Positions 45,201 to 55,582 of a DNA stretch of 64,000 nucleotides are shown here, one piece after another (position 1 is the first letter of the stretch; every line of letters starts with the position of its first letter). A program made the position numbers and the translations under genes. The DNA lies in contig NC_054390.1 in NCBI RefSeq assembly GCF_001625195.1, positions 9,893,222 through 9,957,221 of the forward strand, in the 5' to 3' direction. The notes beneath the pieces were generated by a model. That model made no database searches. It saw only the letters and a program-made list of their open reading frames with translations, and had not been told where the DNA came from. This DNA is from Drechmeria coniospora (Eukaryota > Ascomycota > Sordariomycetes > Hypocreales > Ophiocordycipitaceae).

Positions 45201-45425
45201 TGGGACGACCAAGCGCAATCGATCGGCCTCGATGGCAGCTTCTCTGCACCTCAGCAGCCGGACGGGTGCGGTAGCCAGGACAATGCGATGGTAACGAGTG
45301 ACATGATTCTCGAGCAGGGAGCCCACAACTACTTTGAAAGCTTAGCCAGAGGAAACCAAAGCGACGAATCCGACTCGGAGTCGTTCGAGGAACTGCTCAT
45401 TTCGCTGACGCGGAACAAGAAATAG
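42257..45425 (+). CDS. SF1 RNA helicase of the HRR1 / ZNFX1 (NFX1-type zinc finger) family
   Basis: Two exons, 42257-42966 and 43025-45425, joined by a 58-bp intron (GTAGGT...CCCAG, branch TTGACTGAC); 1036 residues. The intron is required because a TAG (42968-42970) follows AAFSA; splicing yields SRLDKYIYEPFSGHKDALIL. Residues 1-236 are the family's beta-rich N-terminal part. Motif I GPPGTGKT is at 295-302, motif II reads VEEAAEA near 603, motif III VGDHQQL, and motifs V/VI FQGEENDVILLSLVR and VATSRARCGFYIFGN. A Cys/His-rich tail (TCQAHGK...GGCLARCRVKCANGHPC...CQCAQGCG) resembles a shortened NFX1-type zinc-finger array. Relatives are S. pombe Hrr1 (RNA-directed heterochromatin), Neurospora SAD-3 (meiotic silencing) and ZNFX1, so an RNA-silencing role is plausible. 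Start chosen for the CACCATGG context. Confidence 0.88.
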
Positions 45426-46021
45426 AGCGGCAACGGCAGGGCTGGGCGAGGAACTTTTCTTCGCCGGAACCGAGCAAGGAGTCGACCAAACACCAGCGGG
45501 CTCCGACATTGAGAGAGGATGGACGAAGTAATGAGCAAATATTTGGGAGACTGGCAACCCTGAGACGACAAGGCAGAGACATGAGGCGATTGTCAAGGTC
45601 GATGATATGGCCGTCACGGAACAAGAATGAGGCAACGTCAAGGACGGTTCGGTTCGTTGGAAGCCAGGTAAGGGGCAATGGGGTCACGCAATAATTTCCA
45701 ACAAGATGGGATGCTTGATATCTGGCTGATTTCGTGACGTGCATGGGATGAAATTCTTTTGTTGGTGTCGTATTCGGTGAAGATGTCGAGCAGGACTTTA
45801 TTAACCGTCGAATATGCAGTGCTGCCTATTGCTGCGGCGGCCAGGACGTGGGTGCCCCAGGCGTTAATTCCTTCGTGCCTTACTAAGCCGACCAGTGAGA
45901 GCCTCAACTACGACGGCGACGAGGCTGAAGACCTAGCAACCTCCCGTTTCCCAGACACTTCCAGCTCAAAATCGGCGCTCTCGGCTCTCGGCTTCGTCCT
46001 CAGGCTGCCCCATGGAACGCG
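45426..46021. promoter_or_regulatory. Intergenic / Spt8 5' region
   Basis: About 600 bp between two head-to-tail genes. It must contain the helicase 3' UTR and the Spt8 promoter. No specific element is identified. Confidence 0.5.
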
Positions 46022-48199
46022 ATGGACGAGGAGGATCGGTTTTCCGCCAGCTCGGCCGAGTCGGAGCGGGAGAATGAGCAGGATGAGGCGATGGAGGACG
46101 TCGACGAGGCAAACAACGACAACGAGGCAGACGAGGACAACATGGACGAAGATGACGACGGCGACGACGACGGCGAGGTCGACAACGAGGTCGACGGCGA
46201 CGACGCGGCTGACGACGGGCAAAACGCCGACGGCGAGACGAGGATGAAGCCGAGCAAGTCTGCGAGCCCCGGCCCCCCGACGCCTCCGTCACGACCCATG
46301 GTTCGACCCGAGGTGCTCACGGCGAAGCTCTACGACATTGTGCCCACGATGGCGGCGCCGCAGTCCACCAGCGTCAACGCCATGGCCATCACGCCCGACC
46401 TGCGATACTGGATAACCGGAGGCTCGGACGGGTACATCCGCAAGTACGACGGCGCCGGCACCATCAACGGCAAGCTCGCCTTGACGGTGGCGCAGAAGCA
46501 CCCCTTCGTCGACAGCGTCACCAAGGCGGGCATCCTCATGTCTTACTGGGAGAACGAGGAGCCGTCGTCGTCGAGCCGCGGCGACCAGGAGCACGTGCTG
46601 TCGCCCGTCTACTCGCTCGCCGTCCACTCCGAGGCCCTCTGGCTCCTGTCCGGCCTGGAGTCGGGCGGCATCAACCTGCAGAGCGTGCGGCACGACGAGG
46701 GGAAGAAGATCTGCTGCCTGCAGCGGCACACCAACGCCGTGAGCGTGCTGACGCTCGCGCCCGACGAGACGAGCGTGCTGAGCGGCGGCTGGGACAAGAA
46801 CATGTTCGACTGGGACCTCAACACGGGCCAGACGAAGCGGAACTTTGACGGCTCCGGCGGTCAGATATCGTCCATCGAGCTGCGGCCGGCGAGCGGCGTG
46901 GCCATCCCGGCCGAGGCGGACGAGCCGATGCCGTCGACGACCATGACGTCGCACGACGGCCTGCCGCTGCTCAACGGCGGCTCGCACGACGAGGTCGACG
47001 GCGGCTCGGCGACGGGGTTCGAGGCCGACGCGTCCGCCGACGCGCGCGACGCCGAAGCCTCGCCTGCCCACGAGAGCCTGTTCGGGGGCAGCGACGCCGG
47101 CAGCCTGTTTGGCGAGACGGCAGGGGAGCAGCCCTTTGGGCACGACGACGACGGATTCGGCACGAGCATGGGCATCATGAGCGGGCACGAGGGCGGCATG
47201 GACCACTCGGCCGACATGGCCATGGCCGGCATGGAGGCCGAGGAGGGCGAGCCGGCACCGTCGACGCAGACGCAGACGCAGACGCAGCAGACGGAGCCGA
47301 CGGAGACGGCGTCGGAGCCGACGCAGACGCAGCCGACGCAGACGCAGCCGACGCAGACGCAGCCGACGCAGACGCAGCCGACTCAGGACGAGATGGAGGC
47401 TGGCGCCCGCGCGACGAGCGAGGGCCGAGGGGACGAGTCGCCACCCGCGCCGGTGACGACCGAGACGGGCCCGGCGGCGGCCCCTGCTTCCCCCTCGCAC
47501 CGGCCGCCGGAGGATTCGCGGCAGCAGGCGGGGGACGGGAAGGCGGCCGGGAGGTCCCCGTCGCCGGCCATGGTGACGACCAACGCGCAGGCTCCGGCGC
47601 ACTACGATCCTTCGCGGTCGTCGACGACGACCTTTCTCTCGTCGGCCATCGACGGCACCATCCGGCTCTGGGACAGGCGGATGGCGCAGCCGGCGGCACG
47701 CATCGCCAACCGGCCGGGCGTGCCCCCGTGGTGCATGAGCGCCTGCTGGAGCCCCGACGGCAACATGGTGTACGCGGGGCGGCGCAACGGCACCGTCGAG
47801 GAGTTCGACGTCCGCAGGGCCAAGCGAGGCTGGGAGCCCGAGAGGGTGCTCAGGTTTCCCGCCGGCAGCGGCGCCGTGAGCGCCGTCAAGCCCATGATGA
47901 ACGGCCGGCACCTCGTGTGGTAGGTGACGACGCCTCGACCGACGACGGGGCCATGACTGACGGGCCGCAGCGCATCTCACGACATCCTGCGCCTCTACGA
48001 CCTCCGAGACACGCGTGCGCTCAAGCACTCGACGGTGCCCTTCCTCATCATCCCGGGGCCGCCGCGGGCCGGCGTGATATCCGGCCTGTACGTGGACCCG
48101 ACGAGTCGGTTCATGCTGAGCTCGTCGGGAACAAGGGGGTGGGAGGGGACGAGCACCGAGGTGCTGATTGGATACGAGATCAACGTCGTGAACGGCTAG
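46022..48199 (+). CDS. spt8: SAGA complex subunit Spt8 (WD40)
   Basis: Two exons, 46022-47919 and 47971-48199, with a 51-bp intron (GTAGGTGACG...CCGCAG, branch GACTGAC); 708 residues. Residues 1-75 are strongly acidic. The first WD repeats show the Spt8 signature STSVNAMAITPDLRYWITGG, SDGYIRKYDG and SVTKAGILMSYWENEEP, followed by SGGWDKNMFDWDLNTGQ. A long low-complexity insert (about residues 300-540) includes a QTQTQP tract. The last blades include SSAIDGTIRLWDRRM and SACWSPDGNMVYAGRRNG, and exon 2 adds CASHDILRLYDLRD and the final STEVLIGYEINVVNG. Spt8 contacts TBP within SAGA and controls start-site access at SAGA-dependent promoters. The long antisense open frame over this gene is a GC-codon artefact. 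Confidence 0.93.
47265..47390 (+). repeat. Coding minisatellite in spt8 (QTQ / QTQPT tract)
   Basis: CAGACGCAGACGCAG units followed by CCGACGCAGACGCAG units give an uninterrupted Gln-Thr-rich stretch, then four QTQPT copies. Nucleotide identity between units is very high, as in length-variable tracts. Confidence 0.85.
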
Positions 48200-48461
48200 G
48201 CGGCCGTGCGTCGCGCGTGCCCTCGCGTCGAGGCGACGGCCGGGACGTGCAAGGGTGGGTGGCACGCCGCCGCGAGCTGCGGTGCGACCGACCCTTGGTG
48301 GCCGGCCGGAGGATTCTGCTCGACCTGGCGTCGGTTGGTCGACGGGAGTTGTTGGCGCCCCTCGGCACTCTTCGGTAGGACCGGAGGGTGTGGGGGGTGG
48401 TGCTTCGTATTATTCGGTGCTGGTTTCCAACAGCCTAGCGGCATCTCAGCATGAATCTTGG

Positions 48462-48535
48462 TGTTGGATACGGACGCTGGACGACGGACGCTGGACGACG
48501 GAAGCTGGACGACGGAAGCTGGACGACAGACGCTC
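48462..48535. repeat. GGACGACGGAAGCT-type minisatellite
   Basis: Five imperfect copies of a roughly 14-bp unit, GGACGACGGAAGCT or GGACGACGGACGCT. Similar in wording to the array at 59350-59515. Confidence 0.75.
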
Positions 48536-48694
48536 CGCCGGATGCTCGGTTGATGGCGTCGCCGATGATTGTTGGTCGTTGCGTTGGTCGTGTCGTTGCT
48601 CTGGCTGTCCCCGTTGGTCCGTCAAGGTTTCTCCCGCCTCTGGGTGTGCGTGTGGGCGGGTGGGTGCGTTTGCGTTTGCGTGAGTGCGTTGGTT

Positions 48695-48800
48695 GTGTTG
48701 TGTGCGTCGATTGTGTTGCGTGCGTCGATTTTGTCGTGTGCGTCGATTTTGTTGTGTGCGTCGGTTGTGTGGTGTGCGTCGATTGTGTTGGTGGTGGTTG
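48695..48800. repeat. ~18-bp GTGCGTCGATTGTGTTG minisatellite
   Basis: About six imperfect copies of an 18-bp T/G-rich unit containing GTGCGTCGATT. Confidence 0.8.
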
Positions 48801-49597
48801 ATTTCGGTGTGGTGTATTTCCTGTTGGTTCTGCCCCCCTCGCCACCCTCCTGTTTCTTCCCCCTCTCCTCATTCGACCGGCCTCGACGACATGGACACCG
48901 TTGGTGGCACAAACGCCGCCACGAGACAGCTATTGTCGTGCCATCGACCCACTCGAGCTTGCATTGATTCCCATTGTCGGCTTCGCTCTAATCCGTTGGA
49001 TCCGTTCGCCCTTCCCGACGGCGGATCGCCCTGCCGACCGGTCGACTGACGTTGCACAGCTCGTCCGTCTCGAGCAGCCACCGCTGGCGGGCCGTCTGGG
49101 TCGATGCGGACGCTGGTCGGTCTTTGCCTTGTCGGAACGGCACTCGCATGCTGTCCATGACTGCTCTCTGCCACCCCGGACGTGTCCTTGACCCTTCGAG
49201 TCCTCCGATGGGATCGATGGTGCACCTGCTGACGGTTGTTGAGCATCGCGAGACGCCACGAGGCCGACCCATTTCTTTCAAACCACGCCAGCCTCGCCTT
49301 TCGAGCTGCGGCAGACGGCCTGTGCGGAATGGGACGCGGCTAGAGTTATCGGACAATGTAGGACAATCGGCCGCGGCCTCTCGTCCGAGTCGACTCGCCG
49401 GGGCGCCTCGTACGGCTGACGATGGGCACGGGCCAGACTCGACGTCAACAATAGGCATCCTCCTCGCCCGTCGGGGGAGAGTCCACGATGGGTTCAATAG
49501 AAGCGGGAAAAGTCTGTGCGTCGTCGACGACGCCGAGCGGAATGGTCCGACGAAAATCGAGTCGCCGGCGAGGCGGAGCTCACGATGAACCGGAGGC

Positions 49598-49606
49598 ATA
49601 TATTTA
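49598..49606 (+). promoter_or_regulatory. TATA-like box upstream of the flavin monooxygenase
   Basis: ATATATTTA in GC-rich surroundings, about 125 bp before the preferred start codon (49732). If used, transcription would begin near 49630, which disfavors the in-frame upstream ATGs at 49585 and 49624. Confidence 0.4.
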
Positions 49607-49731
49607 GGTCGACGAGATCGACGATGCCTCGAACCTCCGTCAGGCCGCTGCTCCCACGCATCCCCTATCCTAGCCTCTCCTTCGACTCGCCCCCTATTCT
49701 ACCTCGTGTCCTTAGCACGCCATCTCCCATC

Positions 49732-52106
49732 ATGAAGGTTGCCATCATCGGAGGAGGCCCCGCCGGCCTCGTGACGCTCAAGTACCTCAAGGAAGCCCAC
49801 AAGTCGCTGGCATGTGAGCCCGTCGAGGCTCGCCTGTTCGAGTATCATGAGCGTGTCGGCGGCACCTTTGCGGCCCGGACGTACGAGGATGCCGAGGTGA
49901 GCGAGCCGTGCTTGACCGCGGCCGATCATCGAGAGCCCGGAGCGGCCGTCTGACCGTTGAAACAGCTCGTCTCGTCCCGACAGCTCACCATGTTCTCCGA
50001 TTTCCGCGTCGACGGGCCCGAGGACTTCATCGCGGCGGAAAAGTACGTCAAGTACATGCACGACTACTGCACGCGTTTCGACCTTTGGCCGCACATCAAG
50101 CTGCGCACGCGCGTCGTCGCCGTCAACCGACGCGCCGGCGCCGACGGCAAAGGCCATGTCATCACCTACAAGGCCCAGGACAGCCAGACGCGCCACGAGT
50201 GGGAGTGCGACGCCGTCGCCGTCTGCTCCGGCTTGCACGTCGACCCCTGCATCCCGCACATCCCGGGCATCGAGAACGTGCCCATGACGATCCACTCGTC
50301 CCAGTTCAAGACGAGGAAGCAGTTCGGCGAGGACAAGACCGTCATGGTCGTCGGCATCGGCGAGACGGGATCCGACATGGCCCACCTGGCCGTCACGTCC
50401 CCGACTCGGAGGGTGCTGGTGTGCCACCGCGACGGATTCCACTCCGGGCCCCAGGTTTGTCGCCTCCGTTGCGTTCGCGCTGCGTCTGTGCCGATGCACG
50501 CTGACGGTCGCCCAGAGGAATCCCGGGCCGGCCTTGTTTCCCATCCTTCGCGGATTGAAGGACGAGGAACACTTCAAGGACCCGGGCATCCCCATCGACG
50601 TCAGCCGAGCCAACATCTTCGACACGGCCTACGTTCACCCCATCCTCCGGAACTCGATGCTGCTGTGGAACTATTACGACTGGTACATCAACTCCATCCT
50701 CTGGCTGTCTGGAGGCAGCACGGCCGGCATGGACCAGTGGTGTGGCGAGATCAGTCGCGAGCGCCATCACCCTTCGAAGAGTAAGCAAAGAAATCCACGC
50801 AACCCTCCCCCCCGGCCCCCTTGCCGTCTCCTTTACTCTGCACACGCACGCACACACACACGCACACACACACCTACCCACTCACTCACGCACTCGCTCT
50901 CACACTCTCTCACACATACACTCACTCTCACATGCCATGTTTGACAGAGCGCGCCCGGTAGCTGACGATTGTGCACGATGCAGTCTTCTTCAACAAGTCG
51001 ACCAAGATAATCCCCTACCTCAGCCAGCCGTACCGTCCCTCTCAGCCTGGCAAGGATCTGTGGCTCTTTGCTCTGCGATCCGCCATCGTCCAACGCCCTT
51101 TTGTCGACACCAAGGGCAGGCACGTCGACCTGGCCCCCTGGCCCGAGGAGATCGACAGCGACGGTTACGTGCGCTTCCGCAACAACGGACGCCCCGAGTA
51201 CGAGCGCATGAAGAATGAGAAGATCAAGCCGGACATTGTCGTCTTCGCCACGGGATACAGCCAGAGCTTCCCCTTCCTCAACACCACCGACGGTGGCAAG
51301 GCCGGAGGGGAAAGGAGGTACCCGATCGCGAGCGAGGCAGACGTGCGCGAGGTGTGGAAGCGGGATGACCCGACCGTCGGCTTCATCGGCTTCCTCCGAC
51401 CATCCTTCGGCGCCATCCCGCCCCTCGCCGAGATGCAGGCCCAGCTCTGGATCGTCAACCTCCTCGCGCCCAGCAAGATTCCGCGCCCCCTTCTCGCCGA
51501 GGACGAGCCGCACTACCGGCTGCTGCCTCCCAAGGGCTGGCGCATCACCTACGGTGTCGACCACGAGAGCTACGTCTACCAGCTCGCCAAGGACCTGGAC
51601 TCGGCGCCGGGACTGTGGGACGTCTTCGGACTCATGGCCCGCCGATTCACCCGGCCCGTGGCCTGCTGGAAGCTGTTCATCCTGTGGGCGTTTGGAGCCA
51701 ACCTGACGACCAAGTTCCGCCTTCAGGGTCCATGGCAGTGGGACGGCGCGCAAGACCTCTTTGTATCCGAGGAGTTTTGGCAGACAATCACCCGAAGACC
51801 CATTTTCTGGGGTAAGTCCTCGTTCCCCTCTCGCCGTTCCATCCCCCACCACGCCAAAACACGGGCACAGTTTCTGATGACGGTTGAAATACAGGCCACT
51901 TTGCCGTTTCCATCCTTCCCATGTCCATCTTCGGTCCCCTAAGCCTGCTGTGCTGGATCTATGCCACCATCGTGGGCGCCGGCTCGTGGCTTCTGAGTCC
52001 GATTCTGGGATCCTCTCACGATGGAACCGAACCAGAGAGAAAGGACGTCAAAATGGAGGTCAAGAGTAATGGAACAAAGCTCACACGATGCATGTCATCG
52101 CAGTAG
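49732..52106 (+). CDS. Flavin-containing monooxygenase-like protein (dimethylaniline monooxygenase type)
   Basis: Five exons: 49732-49896, 49966-50454, 50516-50780, 50984-51811 and 51895-52106; total 653 codons with the stop, 652 residues. The N-terminal FAD motif VAIIGGGPAG starts at residue 3. An NADPH-binding motif VVGIGETGSD lies near 185, and the FMO/BVMO-type ATGY motif occurs in VVFATGYSQSF. The C terminus carries a hydrophobic segment (SILPMSIFGPLSLLCWIYAT), suggesting attachment to the ER membrane. These enzymes use NADPH and oxygen to oxygenate N- or S-containing small molecules; the substrate here is unknown and no biosynthetic cluster surrounds it. Introns are 69, 61, 203 and 83 bp; the third contains a CA/CT microsatellite at about 50838-50935. 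Start at 49732 places the FAD motif at the N terminus as is normal for the family. Confidence 0.87.
50838..50935 (+). repeat. (CA)n / (CACT)n microsatellite in intron 3
   Basis: CACACGCACGCACACACAC and CACTCACTCTCACA runs fill the middle of the 203-bp intron, which is about three times the usual intron length in this window. Confidence 0.85.
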
Positions 52107-52711
52107 GCAGCCCTCTTCATTAGTTGCCTCCTTGGTTAGGTTCATCCTCGGCCATCTCTACGAGGCCGAAGGTGAGCGGGAGAGAGGGTCAGAATGGATG
52201 ATCGATAGTCGATGGAGGCTGTTGAGCTGTACGGAGAATGAACGTGTGAAATGGCCATGGGAATATGGCATGCAGCACCGAGGTTTTTTTGGGGGCGTTT
52301 CCGAGTTTGATCGTTGGTTGTGTACATATTTATGATCGTGTATTGTTCCCAACGTGTGCAAGCTCTCTTCTCAAGTGCCGTCTCGTTTGTCTCCGGCGCG
52401 CTACTGCGCTGAAACCGCAGACTCACTCTTCATTCGATGCATGAAATCACCAGCTCAGGATTGGTCATTTGAAGTTGTATTCTATGCTTCATCTTGAATC
52501 ATTGCGAAAGCCAAGGATGTACGTCAACAGAACAAACAGTGCCATAGCTGTGCTTACCAAGACTAATCAGACAACAGGCAGGCAGATTGACTCAACACGG
52601 CCGAGCCTACCATCGTCACGCCTCATCGTCCTGCCTCATCGTCCGGCATTTGATAATAATGGTGGATTGCTGATTTGAACCCTCTCAATCCAATTTTCGC
52701 CCATAACCGAT
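52107..52711. other. Intergenic between convergent genes
   Basis: About 600 bp between the flavin monooxygenase (+) and the glycosyltransferase (-) stops. No gene seen. Confidence 0.6.
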
Positions 52712-54313
52712 CTATTGTAGCGGCCCTTTGCCGTCTCGAAACACCTCATCCCACCAATGCTCGTTTTCATCAGCCGAGCGACAGGCAGCATCAAGCTCAA
52801 TCTCTTCAAGTGGTTCAGCAGCCGAGTCCTTGAGAATCTTTGGCTTTTTTCTATCCTTGTTTGACATTGGAGCCCAATAGGTGATGTTGGCGCCTTGGCG
52901 ATGGATCGAAGCCAAGGGAGCGAGCTCTGCCAGCCGGAGATGAAATTCGAGGAGTTGTCGAAGGTACGGGAAATACCAAGGTCTATCCCACCACGTCGTG
53001 ATGCGGGCTTTGCTGTCATTAACGTGAGCGTTGTGGTGCATCGCCACCGGCACGACTTCGGTGAACAGATCGGCGTATAGAGGCATATCCTTCCAAGCGG
53101 GAGCCTTGACGACGTCCGCCAGAGGATTCCGTGCCGTTGCAACGTCCTCCGGGAGATGCGTGAGCCGCACAGGGGAGATGTTGAGCCGCGCCGAGTGCTC
53201 GTCGATGGCCGTCTGGTTGCTCAAATGCAGAAACTCGCCATCGATTTCAGAGAAAACAGTGGGAACGACCAATTGCTGACGGTAGTCGAGACCGAGATGG
53301 AACTCCAGGTGATGCTGCACTAGATCCATGGCCTCGTCACCGACGCCGGTATCGTGATCCCTCTGCCACTGCCTCCAGATCTCCTGATCGGCGAAGACTT
53401 CGGCAAACATGCCCTGGTCGCTCCATTTGTGGGATCTATCGCCAACGACATCGTTGAGCTTGCCGAGGACGCGTCGGAACAAGTGGCGCATGTCACCTGC
53501 GGGACCGAGGAAGCTTCCACTGTTCAGGTAACGCGCGCGATTTTGGCGGAACTCCGGATCCATGTCCGTCTTGGGGCCGTAGAGGTCTGCCTTGAGCGGA
53601 CTCTCCGGAAGCTTGTCGCAGCGCAGGTCGTACCCATCGGAGGGCAGTGGCCAGCATTTTTTTTGAGACGAGGCGACGATGGTCTGCTTCATCGATCTCG
53701 GCATCGGCCCTCGTCCGCGCCACCGCTTCCTTAGCTTCGCGTTTGCCTCTGCGTTGATCTCGTGATACCGCTGCAACATGACCTCTGGAGGAAGCTGGAA
53801 CCAGACGTCGTGGGCATCTATCATTAGGACTAGATCATCGTCACCGAGCTTCTCGTCGGCGTGGGCGTCGTCTCGCATGACGGCGTCGAGATAGCGCATG
53901 CCGCCCGATATCTTGGTGAGATGGGAGCCGCCATCCCACTTCGTCACGTCGCGGAAGTCGATTCCCCAATTCACGAGAATTGGGCTTGGATACCCAAGCG
54001 CGACGGCACTCGCGATAACCTTGCAGAGCTTGGGGCTAGGTTTGTCCACGGGGATGATCACGACGAGACGACGATCGCTCGGACCTGCGTCTTCTTGGTC
54101 CTGACCTTCCGTTGCGCTCAAAGGTCTTGGGCCCTGGCCTTTGCCGCGAGTGAATGAATGGCCTGCCAATGCGACCAAGAAGAGGGACAAGACGATGACG
54201 GCGATTCGGAAGGTGCTGAACGGCTTTCGCGAGCTGCCCGGCTCGTTCAGCGGCCGGTACCGGTGCAGGAGACCCCTGGACACGGCCGATGTTAACCATG
54301 ACTGTCGTGCCAT
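52712..54313 (-). CDS. Putative type II Golgi glycosyltransferase (PLOD-like GT domain)
   Basis: Single-exon gene of 533 residues with the start at MARQSWLTSAVSRGLLHRY; the frame is open further upstream, but this ATG gives the shortest cytosolic tail before a signal anchor at about 35-53 (FRIAVIVLSLFLVALAG). The luminal part shows a nucleotide-sugar transferase layout: RRLVVIIPVDKPSP, LVLMIDAHDVWFQLP with an Asp-x-x-Asp acidic motif at 166-169, and YLNSGSFLGPAGDMRHLFRR, the pattern of the N-terminal glycosyltransferase domain of procollagen lysyl hydroxylases (PLOD) and related GT families. Similar uncharacterised proteins are common in filamentous ascomycetes. Donor and acceptor are unknown. 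The C-terminal ~60 residues are acidic and probably disordered. Confidence 0.75.
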   Translation of the reverse strand: MARQSWLTSAVSRGLLHRYRPLNEPGSSRKPFSTFRIAVIVLSLFLVALAGHSFTRGKGQGPRPLSATEGQDQEDAGPSDRRLVVIIPVDKPSPKLCKVIASAVALGYPSPILVNWGIDFRDVTKWDGGSHLTKISGGMRYLDAVMRDDAHADEKLGDDDLVLMIDAHDVWFQLPPEVMLQRYHEINAEANAKLRKRWRGRGPMPRSMKQTIVASSQKKCWPLPSDGYDLRCDKLPESPLKADLYGPKTDMDPEFRQNRARYLNSGSFLGPAGDMRHLFRRVLGKLNDVVGDRSHKWSDQGMFAEVFADQEIWRQWQRDHDTGVGDEAMDLVQHHLEFHLGLDYRQQLVVPTVFSEIDGEFLHLSNQTAIDEHSARLNISPVRLTHLPEDVATARNPLADVVKAPAWKDMPLYADLFTEVVPVAMHHNAHVNDSKARITTWWDRPWYFPYLRQLLEFHLRLAELAPLASIHRQGANITYWAPMSNKDRKKPKILKDSAAEPLEEIELDAACRSADENEHWWDEVFRDGKGPLQ

Positions 54314-55582
54314 CGCGACTCTCGTGTCCCGAATCACAAGATCATAGCGTAGAGCCCCACGATTGGGCTCGATGATTGCGGAAATTGAAAAGATCGGACG
54401 CTGCTCGACAAAAGGAAAAAAATCACCCGGGAGATGAAGCAAGCCAGGGGGGGTGAAAGTATGTTAGCCTGGGAAGCCACAAATACGAGTGCGTGATCAG
54501 TCACCTTGACATACTTCCAGCGTCGTAGATGACCATTGCACACTAATAACAATACGCAATTCGCTCCACCTATGGAGGATTAGTTACTCTTGTCTTGGTT
54601 CATTGGCAAAAGTTTCCATGACCTACCCAGGACGGAGGTGTAACGCCACCAACTGTACTCGGTAGGGGCCGACGGTGAACGACGAGGAATCCAACAAGCA
54701 TCCAGCTAGATCGTCATTGCATCTCAGAGTCCTGGGAATGCAATCCTGTTAGCTCGGATGCGGTGTCCGAATGGTTAGTTGGCCATGCCTTGACCAACAA
54801 TAGGCACTTGCACGAGAGATTACATGGAAACCGGTGGCCAGGACAGCATCATCGGCATCATTTTGCTTGCATGTCAAGGTTGAGGATGGTTGCAGGACCC
54901 TTGGTCGTGGCAGCACTGGGAAGCCGTTCTTGTTTTCGACATATTGCGACATGCAGAGATCCGGTTCCTGTTCATGGTCAGGATCGCGTAAATGAGGTTT
55001 CGGGAGACAACATCATTCGTGCAGCGTACCATCGTCACTTACAGTAGATTTGAACCCGTGCCACCTTGCAACGATGGCTTCCCTAGAATCGTGTTGGATG
55101 CTCCGGTTCACAATGATCCGCCGCCGACCGTCCGAATCATGTCCCAGCCTCCACGGTTGTCTTGCACAAGACTGGGTCCCGCGACTCCAAAAGCAAATCA
55201 TGACATAATTAATCTTTTGAATTCCCAACGCATCGATTGCCACCAGCGCCGGATTCTATAACGACAAGCTATAACGAGCTACTTGCATTAGGATTCTAGA
55301 CGTCATGCTCGGCATGTCGCAAGTGTAGCGGCGATCCCAGATGAGCCTCCAACCCACCGTCAACCCACCGTTGATCCCACCGTCATGGGGTATTATCATT
55401 ACTTCTTATCGTGGTGTTGGCTGCCGGCTGCACCATGTGTGAATGGGACAGCGTCACCCACGGGCCATAAAATCGAAAGGGTTCATGAGCGCATTCGCAA
55501 CAGAACCAAGGGATGAGAAAGTTGCAGGAAAAATCACTAGGTCGGCTTCGCAGGCCGTGCGACGACTCGGCCGCCGCATCGA
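54314..55582. other. Intergenic, no gene recognised
   Basis: 1.27 kb between the glycosyltransferase start and the C2H2 gene stop (both minus strand). A tRNA A-box-like string at 54762-54777 has no matching T arm. Nothing else is supported. Confidence 0.6.

Larger units (their letters stand above)
48200..49731. other. Intergenic with simple repeats
   Basis: 1.5 kb between Spt8 and the flavin monooxygenase. It contains two short arrays (48462-48535 and 48695-48800) and, near its end, a TATA-like box. No gene recognised. Confidence 0.6.

Noticed and set aside
46289..48265. 658-residue minus-strand open frame across Spt8
   Set aside because: Antisense to Spt8; composition is repetitive Arg/Leu/His with no family resemblance.
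54762..54860. tRNA-like string GGTGTCCGAATGGTTAG
   Set aside because: It resembles a tRNA-Ser/Leu A box, but no T arm (GGTTCRANTCC) or pairing acceptor stem follows.
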